The notes beneath the pieces were generated by a model that was not told where the DNA came from, did not search any database, and was given only the letters and a program-made list of their open reading frames with translations. The position numbers and the translations under genes were made by a program. 32,850 nucleotides of DNA from an uncultured Alphaproteobacteria bacterium (GTDB taxonomy: Bacteria; Pseudomonadota; Alphaproteobacteria; Rhizobiales; Aestuariivirgaceae): assembly GCA_945957365.1 (NCBI GenBank), contig CAMFKI010000039.1, positions 1-32,850 of the forward strand. Reading direction: 5' to 3'. Positions 1-7,624 of this stretch are shown one piece after another; the first letter of the stretch is position 1, and each line of letters begins with the position of its first letter.

Positions 1-40
1 CCCTTCGCGCGCAGAGCGAAAGCAGAGCGAAATTGTTTTC

Positions 41-64
41 TGCAAGCGATTGCATAATTTGCAA
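41..64. promoter_or_regulatory. Candidate operator: overlapping TTGCA/TGCAA inverted repeats
   Basis: Three alternating 5-bp blocks are visible: TGCAA (41-45), TTGCA (50-54) and TGCAA (60-64). They form two overlapping perfect inverted repeats with spacers of 4 and 5 bp. The site lies about 60 bp upstream of the start at 122, in an AT-richer stretch that could hold its promoter. The binding protein is unknown, and the short arms could occur by chance. Confidence 0.3.
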
Positions 65-121
65 CCAGATGAACGTAGCGAGAGTTGCGCTCACCATTCC
101 AGAGCCTGGGGAGGACGTGAC

Positions 122-460
122 ATGGACGGATCGCAAGCCACATTGCAGGCACCGCGTGAGATGAGGCGCGTGGCGCGTCCCGCCCCCAAGATCGACAACA
201 AGGAACTGCGCCGCGTGCTGCGCTCGGTCAAGAAGGTTGCGCGCGGCGATGGCGCGGCGCTTTGGCAACCGATTGCACCGGGTGGACCCAGCCGTTACGA
301 CCACTATCAGTCGATCCTGCTCGATGCCTTCAAGGATCAGATGGCCGGTTCCATTCGCCGTCTGAAAGCTTCGAAACCGATTGCGGTCAAAACCCGCAAG
401 GTCGTCGCCGCCATGCTGGCGCTCAACAAGTTCGCGCCGGACGACCTCGCCGTGGAATGA
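122..460 (+). CDS. Small hypothetical protein, 112 aa, basic N-terminal half
   Basis: I do not recognise this protein. It is soluble, with no signal peptide or membrane segment. Its first half is rich in Arg and Lys (for example ELRRVLRSVKKVAR), followed by WQPIAPGG and a Tyr/His-containing segment (SRYDHYQSILLDAFKDQM) that looks helical. The ATG at 122 is chosen because GGGGAGGA (108-115) sits at correct Shine-Dalgarno spacing. An in-frame ATG at 50 has no such site. The stop lies 2 bp from the stop of the convergent regulator gene. The basic composition would suit a nucleic-acid-binding or structural role, but that is only a guess. Confidence 0.7.
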   Translation: MDGSQATLQAPREMRRVARPAPKIDNKELRRVLRSVKKVARGDGAALWQPIAPGGPSRYDHYQSILLDAFKDQMAGSIRRLKASKPIAVKTRKVVAAMLALNKFAPDDLAVE

Positions 461-462
461 CG

Positions 463-1320
463 TCAGCGCTTGCCGGCTGACGACGGCAGGCCATCGAGAA
501 GACTGAAGGGCTCGAGATGGGCCACCGGCCGCTGCGGCGGCAGGCTCAGCGATTGCCGCACCTCATCGGGCACCGTGGCATCCGACAGCGGCAGCACGCC
601 GGCCGCAGCGATGGTCCTTCGCAGCGCCTCTGCACCGCCGCGGAACTGCAAGGTGGCGCGCAGCGCCAGTGGCTCGCCAGAGGGCGCCATCACCAGCGCC
701 AGCCCGCTGAGAAAGCCTTTCGACAAGGCGTTTTCGGCTCCCAGTGACATCAGGCTCACCTCGCCGCAACCGCGATGGCTCAGCGCCAGCAGGAAGCGCG
801 CCTTGGCGGATTCGAGCACGATGCCGTCATGCCGGCCGGTGAGGAAGTATTGCTTCCGCCCGCCCACCGGCCGGTATCTGGTGAAGCGGGTGAACACCGT
901 CGTGCCATCCTTCCTCTGCACCAGCAGCGCCTCGCGCAGGCAGCTCGCCGCGTCGCGGGGCCACAGTGTGTAAAGGTGATAGCAGCCGGCGTGCAGCGTT
1001 GCGGGCTGCAGGCGGGCCGAGGCGCTGGCGGCGAGCTTCAGCGCGGCCAGTGGAAGGCTGCCGGGCAACGCCCCGCCCGCCGTCTGGCGCTGCGCCATGG
1101 GATCGAGAAACAGGCTCTCGGATTCGATCCGGAAGAAGGCGCATATTCGTTCCAGCGTCGCGGCGTTGGGCAGTGTGGAGCCCGAGAGGTATTTGTTGAA
1201 CTGCTGGCGGTTCATGCCGATGGCGCGGCACACGGCGGCGATCGAGCCATGCCGGATGCACAGCCGGCGCAGGTTGTCGGCGAAATTCCGGTGCGGCGAA
1301 AACGGCGCCGGCTCGTTCAT
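463..1320 (-). CDS. XRE/Cro-type helix-turn-helix transcriptional regulator
   Basis: The 285-residue protein starts with a Cro/C1-type helix-turn-helix at about residues 10-70. Recognisable parts are NFADNLRRLCIRHGSIAAVC, then the recognition-helix region MNRQQFNKYLSGSTLPN and TLERICAFF. The remaining roughly 200 residues form a soluble domain that I cannot assign; its position suggests ligand sensing or dimerisation. The ATG at 1320 is preferred over an in-frame start at 1347 because GGGAGG lies 7-8 bases upstream of it. The gene is downstream of dnaB on the same strand, with 186 bp between them, so it probably has its own promoter. Its target is unknown; autoregulation would be usual for the family. 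Confidence 0.8.
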   Translation of the reverse strand: MNEPAPFSPHRNFADNLRRLCIRHGSIAAVCRAIGMNRQQFNKYLSGSTLPNAATLERICAFFRIESESLFLDPMAQRQTAGGALPGSLPLAALKLAASASARLQPATLHAGCYHLYTLWPRDAASCLREALLVQRKDGTTVFTRFTRYRPVGGRKQYFLTGRHDGIVLESAKARFLLALSHRGCGEVSLMSLGAENALSKGFLSGLALVMAPSGEPLALRATLQFRGGAEALRRTIAAAGVLPLSDATVPDEVRQSLSLPPQRPVAHLEPFSLLDGLPSSAGKR

Positions 1321-1411
1321 CGTCCGGCCTCCCGGCTCGCAGCGCAAGCCCTTGCAGAAATGCTGGAGAGAGTGCCCATCCGCTGACCGTCGCTGGCGTT
1401 GTTCCGGAGTG

Positions 1412-1433
1412 GCGTATAATGCACCAGTTACGC
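1412..1433 (-). promoter_or_regulatory. Candidate promoter/operator region of the XRE regulator gene
   Basis: An inverted repeat GCGTA-N12-TACGC overlaps an AT-rich hexamer. On the minus strand TTATAC can be read as a -10 element, about 90 bp upstream of the regulator's start. A -35 element (TTGTTC) lies 14-15 bp further upstream, which is shorter than ideal. Autoregulation is plausible but not shown. Confidence 0.25.
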
Positions 1434-1506
1434 GAACAAAGTAATCGTATTCTGTCGAAGTTTAATCGATTGGGACCGACGCCACCCGACCAGGGGGCGA
1501 GCCACC

Positions 1507-3006
1507 CTATTCGAAGCGTTCCGGCAGGTAGTCGGTGCGGACGAGGTTCTGGAACTTGGTGAGACTGGCCTCGAACTGCAGCTCGACGATGCCGGTGGGG
1601 CCGTGGCGCTGCTTGCCGATGATGACCTCGGCCACGCCATTCACCCGGTTCATCTGCTCCTGCCAGTCGAAATGTTCCTGGGTGTTCGGCCGGGGCTCCT
1701 TGCGGGCAAGATAATATTCCTCGCGGTAGACGAACAGCACGACGTCGGCATCCTGCTCGATCGAGCCGGATTCACGAAGGTCGGCGAGCTGCGGGCGCTT
1801 GTCGTCGCGGTTCTCGACCTGGCGGGAGAGCTGCGACAGCGCCACGATCGGCACCGAGAGTTCCTTGGCCAGCGCCTTGAGGCCCACGGTGATCTCGGAC
1901 ACTTCCTGCACCCGGCCCTCCGAGGCGCGGCGCGAGGAACCCGACAGCAGCTGCAGGTAGTCGACCACCAGGAGGCCGAGCCCGCGCTGGCGCTTCAGCC
2001 GCCGCGCGCGGGCCGCCACCTGCGCGATGGTGATGCCGCCCGTCGCATCGATGTAGAGCGGCAGCGACTGCATCTCGCGCGTCACCTCGACGATCTTGGC
2101 GAATTCGTCCTCGGTGATCTTGCCGCGACGGATGCGCTCGGACGGGATCATCGCCTGTTCGGAGATGATGCGCGTGGCGAGCTGCTCGGCCGACATTTCG
2201 AGCGAGAAGAAGGCGACGACGCCGCCATCCGTCACCTTCACCGAGCCATCGGCATTGTGCTCGGCCTTGTAGGCCCGGGCGATGTTGTAGGCGATGTTGG
2301 TGGCAAGCGACGTCTTGCCCATGGCCGGGCGGCCGGCGAGGATGATGAGGTCGGACGCCTGCAGCCCGCCCATCTTCTCGTCGAGGTCCTTGAGGCCGGT
2401 CGAGATGCCGGAGAGGCCGCCGTCGCGCTGGTAGGCGCTGGCCGCCATGTCCACCGCATCGGTGAGCGCGCGGGCGAAGGGCTGGAAGCCCTGGCCGTAC
2501 TTGCCGGTCTCCGCCATCGAATAGAGGGTCTGTTCGGCGCGCTCGATCAGCTCGCGCGAGCTGTCCTCGATATCGGGCTCGAAGGCCTCGTTGACGAGAT
2601 CGGTGCCCACCCCGATGAGTTTCCGCCGCTGCGCCAGCTCATAGATGGTGCGGCCATATTCCTCGGCGTTGATGATGGTGGTGGCGCTGGCCGCAAGCCG
2701 CGCCAGATAGGCGGTGCCGCCGATCTCCTTCAGGGTCGCGTCGTTCTCGAAGTGGGTCTTGAGCGTCACCGGGCTCGCCAGCTTGCCGATCTTGATCAGC
2801 GTCGAGGCGGCCTCGAAGATGCGCGCGTGCAGCGGCTCGAAAAAATGCTCCGGCAACAGGAAGGCCGAGACCTTGTCGCAGGCTTCGTTGTTGACGAGGA
2901 TGGCGCCCAGCAGCGCCTGTTCCGCCTCCAGGTTGTGGGGCGGGGTGCGAAAGCTCTCGTCGTCCGGGGCAGGGTCGACGGCGCGGAGGGCAGGGTTCTG
3001 ATTCAT
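1507..3006 (-). CDS. dnaB: Replicative DNA helicase DnaB
   Basis: This is the hexameric 5'-3' helicase that unwinds DNA at the replication fork and interacts with primase, which is also encoded here (dnaG). The 499-residue length is normal. The N-terminal DnaB domain is at about residues 22-125 (PPHNLEAEQALLGAILVNNE). The C-terminal RecA-like ATPase contains Walker A (AGRPAMGKTSLA), the FFSLEMSAEQLATR segment, a Walker B-type LLVVDYLQLL, and the KALAKELSVPIVALSQLSR stretch. No intein interrupts the P-loop. In many alphaproteobacteria dnaB follows rplI; here an MFS gene and cfa lie between. No good Shine-Dalgarno sequence is visible, but the N-terminus fits the family. Confidence 0.97.
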   Translation of the reverse strand: MNQNPALRAVDPAPDDESFRTPPHNLEAEQALLGAILVNNEACDKVSAFLLPEHFFEPLHARIFEAASTLIKIGKLASPVTLKTHFENDATLKEIGGTAYLARLAASATTIINAEEYGRTIYELAQRRKLIGVGTDLVNEAFEPDIEDSSRELIERAEQTLYSMAETGKYGQGFQPFARALTDAVDMAASAYQRDGGLSGISTGLKDLDEKMGGLQASDLIILAGRPAMGKTSLATNIAYNIARAYKAEHNADGSVKVTDGGVVAFFSLEMSAEQLATRIISEQAMIPSERIRRGKITEDEFAKIVEVTREMQSLPLYIDATGGITIAQVAARARRLKRQRGLGLLVVDYLQLLSGSSRRASEGRVQEVSEITVGLKALAKELSVPIVALSQLSRQVENRDDKRPQLADLRESGSIEQDADVVLFVYREEYYLARKEPRPNTQEHFDWQEQMNRVNGVAEVIIGKQRHGPTGIVELQFEASLTKFQNLVRTDYLPERFE

Positions 3007-3020
3007 CGGGTGACCGTAGA

Positions 3021-3037
3021 CAAATGCAGAACATTTG
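3021..3037. promoter_or_regulatory. Inverted repeat CAAATG-N5-CATTTG in the dnaB leader
   Basis: Perfect 6-bp arms (3021-3026 and 3032-3037) lie about 15 bp upstream of the dnaB start. The site could be a protein-binding site or a small RNA hairpin near the ribosome-binding region. No known regulator is assigned. Confidence 0.3.
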
Positions 3038-3121
3038 CGGCGCTTTTATGCAAGATGCTCGATGCTTATTCCCGATATCCACAACGGGTTCCAGTCCGTC
3101 GGGCGAATTCCGCACCGTTCT

Positions 3122-3197
3122 CCTTGGCCGGGCTTGACCTCGCCATCCTTTTCACTACCGGGAAAAAACATGCCCGGGTCCAGCCCGGGCAAGGTGA
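3122..3197. repeat. Family B palindromic repeat, copy 1
   Basis: The left half reads CCTTGGCCGGGCTTGACC and the right half is its near-complement, ending GCCCGGGCAAGG. The two halves can fold into one long hairpin with the central segment (CATCCTTTTC...) as loop. It lies between the stop of cfa and the start of dnaB and resembles the copy at 12600-12680. It may act as an mRNA end for cfa. Confidence 0.75.
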
Positions 3198-3226
3198 TCA
3201 TCGTCTGGCGCGCGGGCTCCCGATCC

Positions 3227-4486
3227 TCACTCCGCCGGAATCGTCTTGAAGCGCGGCAGCTTGGTGTCGATCTCGCGCAACCGGTCCTCTTCCTCGATCA
3301 TGTAGTTGCGCGTCAGCGGCAGGGCATGCTGGTTCCTGACGAACTGGATCTGGAAGTTGTTCATGCCGAGGTAGCGGAAGGCGCATTCGGAGGCCGCGAG
3401 GTAGAATTCCCACATGCGGCAGAAGCGCTCGTCATAGAGTTCCTTGGCGCGCTCGCGGTGGTCGGCGAAGCGCAGGTACCATTCGCGCAGCGTCTTGGCG
3501 TAGTGCAGCCTGAGGATCTCGATGTCGGTCACGTAGAGACCGGACCGTTCGATGTGCGGCAGCACCTCCGAAAGGGCCGGGATGTAGCCGCCCGGGAAGA
3601 TGTATTTCTTGATCCAGGCCGAGGTCGCGTCGGGTCCGGCCGAGCGGTTGATCGAGTGCAGCACCGCAACGCCGTCATCGGCGAGTAGGCTGTTCACCTT
3701 GGTGAAGAATTCCTTGAAGTGGCCGATGCCCACGTGCTCGAACATGCCCACCGAGACGATGCGGTCGAACCTGGTATCGAGGTGGCGATAGTCCTTCAGC
3801 AGGAACTGCACGCGGTCCGACACCCCGCGCTGCACGGCGCGCTCGTTCGACAGCTTGTGCTGCTCCTCCGACAGCGTGACGCCGGTGACCTCCGCGCCGC
3901 AGATCTCGGCGAGGTAGAGGCCGAGCCCGCCCCAGCCGGAGCCGATGTCCAGCACCTTCATGCCGGGCTTGATCCCGAGCTTCGCCGCCAGGTGGCGTTT
4001 CTTGGCCAGCTGCGCATCTTCCAGCGAGCCATCGTCGGTCTCGAAATAGGCGCAGGAATATTGCCGGTCGCGGTCGAGGAAGAGATCGTAGAGCGCGCCT
4101 GACAGGTCATAGTGGTGGGCGACGTTGGTCTTGGCCTTGCCCACCGGGTTGTACTGGTCGACCCGCTTCATGGCGATGCGCACCGCGTTCGCCGCCTTGG
4201 CGATCTTCGGCATCTTGTGGGACTGGGCATTGTCGAGAAGCAGCGACAGCGCATCATAGATCGTGGTGCCGCCGGACACGTCGAGCGACCCTTCCATGTA
4301 GCATTCGCCGAGATAGAGGTCGGCATCGGCGGCAATCTTGGCGGCAGCGAGCGGAGTCCGGACGGCGATGTTCACCGGAATGCCCGTGCCGTCGCCATAC
4401 TCGTGCATCTTGCCGTCGGGGCCCGACACCCGCAGCGTGCCCTTTTCAACGACCGTCTTCAGTGCACGATCCAGAAGTGCGTACAT
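3227..4486 (-). CDS. cfa: Cyclopropane-fatty-acyl-phospholipid synthase
   Basis: The enzyme transfers a methylene group from S-adenosylmethionine to the double bond of unsaturated acyl chains in membrane phospholipids, a modification linked to acid and stationary-phase tolerance. The protein has 419 residues. The SAM-binding glycine motif VLDIGSGWGGLGLYLAE lies in the middle. Upstream is the family's cysteine-containing QYSCAYFE segment, which corresponds to the conserved active-site region of E. coli Cfa. EHVGIGHFKEFF and the C-terminal GMNNFQIQFVRNQ are also typical. The ATG at 4486 has AAGGAG about 9 bases upstream. A close paralogue with another SAM-dependent lipid-modifying role cannot be excluded, but the class is clear. 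Confidence 0.92.
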   Translation of the reverse strand: MYALLDRALKTVVEKGTLRVSGPDGKMHEYGDGTGIPVNIAVRTPLAAAKIAADADLYLGECYMEGSLDVSGGTTIYDALSLLLDNAQSHKMPKIAKAANAVRIAMKRVDQYNPVGKAKTNVAHHYDLSGALYDLFLDRDRQYSCAYFETDDGSLEDAQLAKKRHLAAKLGIKPGMKVLDIGSGWGGLGLYLAEICGAEVTGVTLSEEQHKLSNERAVQRGVSDRVQFLLKDYRHLDTRFDRIVSVGMFEHVGIGHFKEFFTKVNSLLADDGVAVLHSINRSAGPDATSAWIKKYIFPGGYIPALSEVLPHIERSGLYVTDIEILRLHYAKTLREWYLRFADHRERAKELYDERFCRMWEFYLAASECAFRYLGMNNFQIQFVRNQHALPLTRNYMIEEEDRLREIDTKLPRFKTIPAE

Positions 4487-4640
4487 GCTCTAGCGCTCCT
4501 TACCCTTGCGCCGCGCTGGCGAGGCCGGCACCTCCCCCTGGTGCCAGTTTGATTAACAAAAGTTTAATGTCACGACGGAGCCCTGCGCAAGAGGCGGATT
4601 TTACGAAGGTTAACGCCAATAATTGCATGGCTGCACAGGC

Positions 4641-5897
4641 TTAGCGGGTTGCGGCCGGGGTCGAGGCACGCTGCGGTGGGAGCGCATGCCGTTGGCGTGA
4701 GCTGCGGTTGACACCGCCGTGCAGCAGGGTTGTGAGTGCCAGCAGGCCGGCCATGAGCGCGAAAATGGCGCGATAGGCGGCCTCCGCGTGATAGCCCGGA
4801 TGGCCCGGAAACTGGTCGGCCAGGAGGCCGGTGGCGAACTGCACGAGGAACACCACCAGCATGGTGCCGGCCGTCAGCAGGGTCGAGAGATTGACAATGG
4901 CCCCGGGCGGCAGGCCTTTGCGCAGCTGCTCCAGTATGGCGGGGTAAAATCCCGTGGCCAGCCCGAGCAGGACCAGCCATGGCACGATCAGGTCGCGCGG
5001 CAGATGCACGACGGCCGGCACCGCCAGGAGCAGCGCCGAGAGGACTGCCGAGACCGTCACCAGCCGCTGCCCATAGCGGCGCCTCGCCACATAGCCCCAG
5101 CACGGCGCGCTGACGAAGGCCGCGATGGCAAGTGCGAGCAGCACCGAGCCTTGCTCGCGCACGCCCATGTCATAGACGTCGTCGAGCCACGGGCCGCCCC
5201 ACAGGCCCAGGATGGTGCTGCTCACCGCCGTCGATGCCCCCTGGAACAGGGCCGCGGTCCGGAAGGCGGGCGAGGCCAGCAGCTCCCTCATCGGTGCAGC
5301 GGTGGTCGCGGCCTCTGGCTTGGGCCGCGGCGGCAGGGTGAACAGCGCGGCGCTGGCGGCGATGGCGGCGAGCGCCGTCGCGGCTGCCGCCCATGACAGC
5401 GCCGCGCGCCAGCCGATGGCCGAGACGAGCAAGGCGAGGGGCGTGGTGGCGACGATGACGCCCGCCCGGCCGAAGGCGGTCTGCAATCCGGCCAGTGTCG
5501 CGAAACGCGCCTCGCCGAAGCTGGCGAAGGACGCAAAGGCCCCGGCCAGGACCGGGGCTGCGGCGAGCCCCATCACCATGCGCGCCGCCAGCAGGCCGGT
5601 GAAGGTCCGGGCCTCGGCGAAGTCCCACAGGCTGGCAGCGAGCAGGGCGCCGGCCGCGGGCAGAACCACCCGCGCTCCGAGTCGCGTCAGCAGGGCTGCC
5701 GCCGGGATCTGGCCCAGCCCGTAGGCCAGGAACATGGTCCCCGCCAGCAGGGCGGTCTCGGTGGCGCGCAGCGCTAGGTCCGCCTCGATGTCGTCGCTGA
5801 TGATGCCCAGCGCATTGCGCGCGAACTGGGTGGCCAGATAGAGCAGCCCCAGTCCGGCCAGTGCCGGCGCAATGCGCGACCATGGTGCCGTGGTCAT
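4641..5897 (-). CDS. MFS transporter
   Basis: This 418-residue protein has about 12 hydrophobic segments and the layout of the major facilitator superfamily: six helices, a central cytoplasmic loop rich in Pro, Lys and Ala (around PPRPKPEAATT), then six more. The first loop contains LTRLGARVVLPAAG, a weak form of the MFS loop 2-3 motif. RMVMGLAAAPVLAGAF and LQTAFGRAGVIVATTPLALL are typical of helices 4 and 5. The substrate cannot be told from the sequence. The start at 5897 is chosen because AAGGGGAAAC precedes it; an in-frame start at 5930 is less likely. It lies between the ribosomal protein operon terminator and cfa. Confidence 0.85.
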   Translation of the reverse strand: MTTAPWSRIAPALAGLGLLYLATQFARNALGIISDDIEADLALRATETALLAGTMFLAYGLGQIPAAALLTRLGARVVLPAAGALLAASLWDFAEARTFTGLLAARMVMGLAAAPVLAGAFASFASFGEARFATLAGLQTAFGRAGVIVATTPLALLVSAIGWRAALSWAAAATALAAIAASAALFTLPPRPKPEAATTAAPMRELLASPAFRTAALFQGASTAVSSTILGLWGGPWLDDVYDMGVREQGSVLLALAIAAFVSAPCWGYVARRRYGQRLVTVSAVLSALLLAVPAVVHLPRDLIVPWLVLLGLATGFYPAILEQLRKGLPPGAIVNLSTLLTAGTMLVVFLVQFATGLLADQFPGHPGYHAEAAYRAIFALMAGLLALTTLLHGGVNRSSRQRHALPPQRASTPAATR

Positions 5898-5986
5898 TCC
5901 GTTTCCCCTTGGGTGCCGAGCATATGGCAACGCGCCGGAACGGGAAGCGTCTTAGCGGCCCATTTCGGGCGATTTCTGCCGCCACG

Positions 5987-6014
5987 CAAAAGGGCCGCCC
6001 CGAAGGGCGGCCCT
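5987..6014 (-). terminator. Rho-independent terminator after rplI
   Basis: A perfect 10-bp GC-rich stem (AGGGCCGCCC, loop CGAA, GGGCGGCCCT) lies 29 bp after the rplI stop. On the minus strand it is followed by a short T run (TTTG). It ends the rpsF-rpsR-rplI transcript and separates it from the MFS gene. Confidence 0.85.
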
Positions 6015-6042
6015 GATCACGTTGCGGCTGTCGCCGGACTGC

Positions 6043-6618
6043 TTACGCGTTGTCTTCCGCGGCGGCCTCGGCCTGGGCTTCCTCGAAGAGGGCCTCGGCG
6101 GCGGCGCGGATCTCGGCGCGGTCCGAGGTCGGGCCGGTGAGGTCTTCGCCACGCGCCTGGGCGGCGGCTTCCTCGGGCGAGCGGGCGACGTTCACCGTCA
6201 CCTTGACCTCGACTTCCGGATGCGGCGAGACGATCACCTCGTGGAGGCCGATGGTCTTGATCGGGTTGGTCAGCATGACGTGGCCACGGTCGATCTTGAC
6301 GCCCGCCGAAGCGGCGGCGTCGACGATGTCGCGCGGCGACACGGAGCCATAGAGCTGGCCCGATTCACCGGCCTGGCGGATGAGCGTGAAGCTCTTGCCG
6401 TCGAGCGACTTGGCTTCCTCGCCGGCCGCGGCACGGCGTTCGGCGTTGCGGGCCTCGAGGGCCGCGCGGTCGCGCTCGAACTTGGCCTTGTTGGCTTCGG
6501 TGGCGCGCAGCGCCTTGCCGCCGCGGAGAAGGAAGTTACGGGCATAGCCGTCCTTGACCTTCACCACTTCGCCCATGTGGCCGAGCTTGGCGACGCGCTC
6601 GAGAAGAATGACATCCAT
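6043..6618 (-). CDS. rplI: 50S ribosomal protein L9
   Basis: L9 binds 23S rRNA near the L1 stalk base and has an elongated two-domain form. The N-terminal domain is clear: MDVILLERVAKLGHMGEVV, then KDGYARNFLLRGGKALRAT, followed by the long charged connecting helix. The C-terminal domain includes GQLYGSVSPRDIVDAA. At 191 residues it is longer than E. coli L9 (149); the extra part is an acidic, Ala/Glu-rich tail, which is frequent in alphaproteobacteria. It is the last gene of the operon, 12 bp after rpsR. The DUF2232 membrane-protein gene often found between rpsR and rplI in this class is absent here. Confidence 0.97.
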   Translation of the reverse strand: MDVILLERVAKLGHMGEVVKVKDGYARNFLLRGGKALRATEANKAKFERDRAALEARNAERRAAAGEEAKSLDGKSFTLIRQAGESGQLYGSVSPRDIVDAAASAGVKIDRGHVMLTNPIKTIGLHEVIVSPHPEVEVKVTVNVARSPEEAAAQARGEDLTGPTSDRAEIRAAAEALFEEAQAEAAAEDNA

Positions 6619-6630
6619 CTGGGCTACTCC

Positions 6631-6870
6631 TTACTTGAGCACGTAGGGCAGCAGGCCCAGGAAGCGCGAACGCTTGATGGCCTGGGCCAGCTCGCGCTGC
6701 TTCTTGGCGCACACCGCGGTGATGCGGCTCGGCACGATCTTGCCGCGCTCGGAGACGTAGCGCTGCAGGAGACGCACGTCCTTGTAGTCGATCTTCGGCG
6801 CGTTATCGCCGGTGAAGGGGCAGCTCTTCTTGCGGCGGAAGAAAGGCCTGCGGGCTTGCGGAGCGGACAT
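6631..6870 (-). CDS. rpsR: 30S ribosomal protein S18
   Basis: S18 sits on the platform of the small subunit as a partner of S6. The 79-residue protein has the expected basic N-terminus (RRPFFRRKKSCPF), the core IDYKDVRLLQRYVSERGKI and the end ITAVCAKKQRELAQAIKRSR. Its ATG overlaps the TGA of rpsF by one base (TGATG), which indicates translational coupling. Confidence 0.98.
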   Translation of the reverse strand: MSAPQARRPFFRRKKSCPFTGDNAPKIDYKDVRLLQRYVSERGKIVPSRITAVCAKKQRELAQAIKRSRFLGLLPYVLK

Positions 6871-7247
6871 CAGTTGCTCTCCTCGGTGGCAGCTTCGTTG
6901 CGGTCATCGCGGCGGTCGCGGTCCTCGCGGCGGCGCATCTGGGCCGACGGGCCGTCCTCATGGGCCTCGACCTTCACGGTCATGAAGCGGATGACGTCTT
7001 CCGAGATCGACATCTGGCGTTCCATTTCCTGCACGGCGGCAGAGGGAGCGTCGATGTTGAACAGCGTGTAATGCGCCTTGCGGTTCTTCTTGATGCGGTA
7101 GGTGAGGGACTTGAGGCCCCAGTATTCGGTCTTGGTCACCTTGCCGCCATTGGCAGCGAGAAGGGCCTTGTACTGCTCCGTCAGGGCATCGACCTGGGTG
7201 GGCGCAGCGTCCTGACGGGTCAGGAACACGTGCTCGTAGAGAGCCAT
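6870..7247 (-). CDS. rpsF: 30S ribosomal protein S6
   Basis: S6 pairs with S18 on the small-subunit platform. The 125-residue protein shows the S6 ferredoxin-like fold signature: MALYEHVFLTRQDA, GLKSLTYRIKKNRKAHYTLF and EMERQMSISEDVIRFM. The C-terminal tail (about residues 100-125) is a highly charged Arg/Asp run, as is usual in alphaproteobacteria. It is the first gene of the operon. In other bacteria the S6:S18 complex can regulate its own mRNA; I did not find a convincing leader structure here. Confidence 0.98.
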   Translation of the reverse strand: MALYEHVFLTRQDAAPTQVDALTEQYKALLAANGGKVTKTEYWGLKSLTYRIKKNRKAHYTLFNIDAPSAAVQEMERQMSISEDVIRFMTVKVEAHEDGPSAQMRRREDRDRRDDRNEAATEESN

Positions 7248-7624
7248 TTGGATTGTGCCTTTCGTTACGTTTCAACAGCTTAAGTCATCCGGCGCAGAGC
7301 CTCTTCCGAACCCAGGAAAGGCTCGAAAGACCGGTCAAACGAAAGAGCGGAGACACGGGAAGACGGGGTTCAACCCCTGGCCAATCCGCCTTGCGGCAAC
7401 TGGCCCTTCCGTTAAGCCCCCAGCCGGGTGCCTTACAGCGAGGCGGCTTATGGCGGAAAAGCCCGGCGATTGCAAGGCACGCCTTCGGCCTGGCGGGGCA
7501 GGCAATTTCAGCTGCCGGTTGCACCATGGCGCTTCGGCGCAGGCCCGCCTCGCCGCAGCGCACGAGGCCTGTTGCGGGGTGGTGCGGTTTCCTGCATCAC
7601 GTTGCGCAAGAGGGGTCCGTACTG
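7248..7624. other. Gene-free divergent intergenic region
   Basis: About 377 bp separate rpsF (-) from the glycosyltransferase gene (+), so both promoters should lie here. I could not identify a convincing -35/-10 pair for either. A 13-bp palindrome GGGGTT-C-AACCCC is present at 7365-7377. The region is open in the frame of the downstream gene, but its translation (Arg/Pro/Gly-rich, no family match that I recognise) looks non-coding. Confidence 0.6.

Noticed and set aside
1603..3249. 548-codon plus-strand frame opposite dnaB
   Set aside because: It is an antisense shadow of dnaB, whose Walker motifs are intact on the minus strand.
4527..4545. Hairpin GGCACC-N7-GGTGCC upstream of cfa as a riboswitch
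   Set aside because: Only a single 6-bp stem is visible, without any conserved riboswitch core. A SAM-type riboswitch would be attractive for a SAM enzyme, but the sequence does not support it.
7253..7624. N-terminal extension of the glycosyltransferase by 124 residues
   Set aside because: The added text is Arg/Pro/Gly-rich and unrelated to the GT2 fold, which begins soon after the ATG at 7625. The extension would also overlap the divergent promoter region of rpsF.
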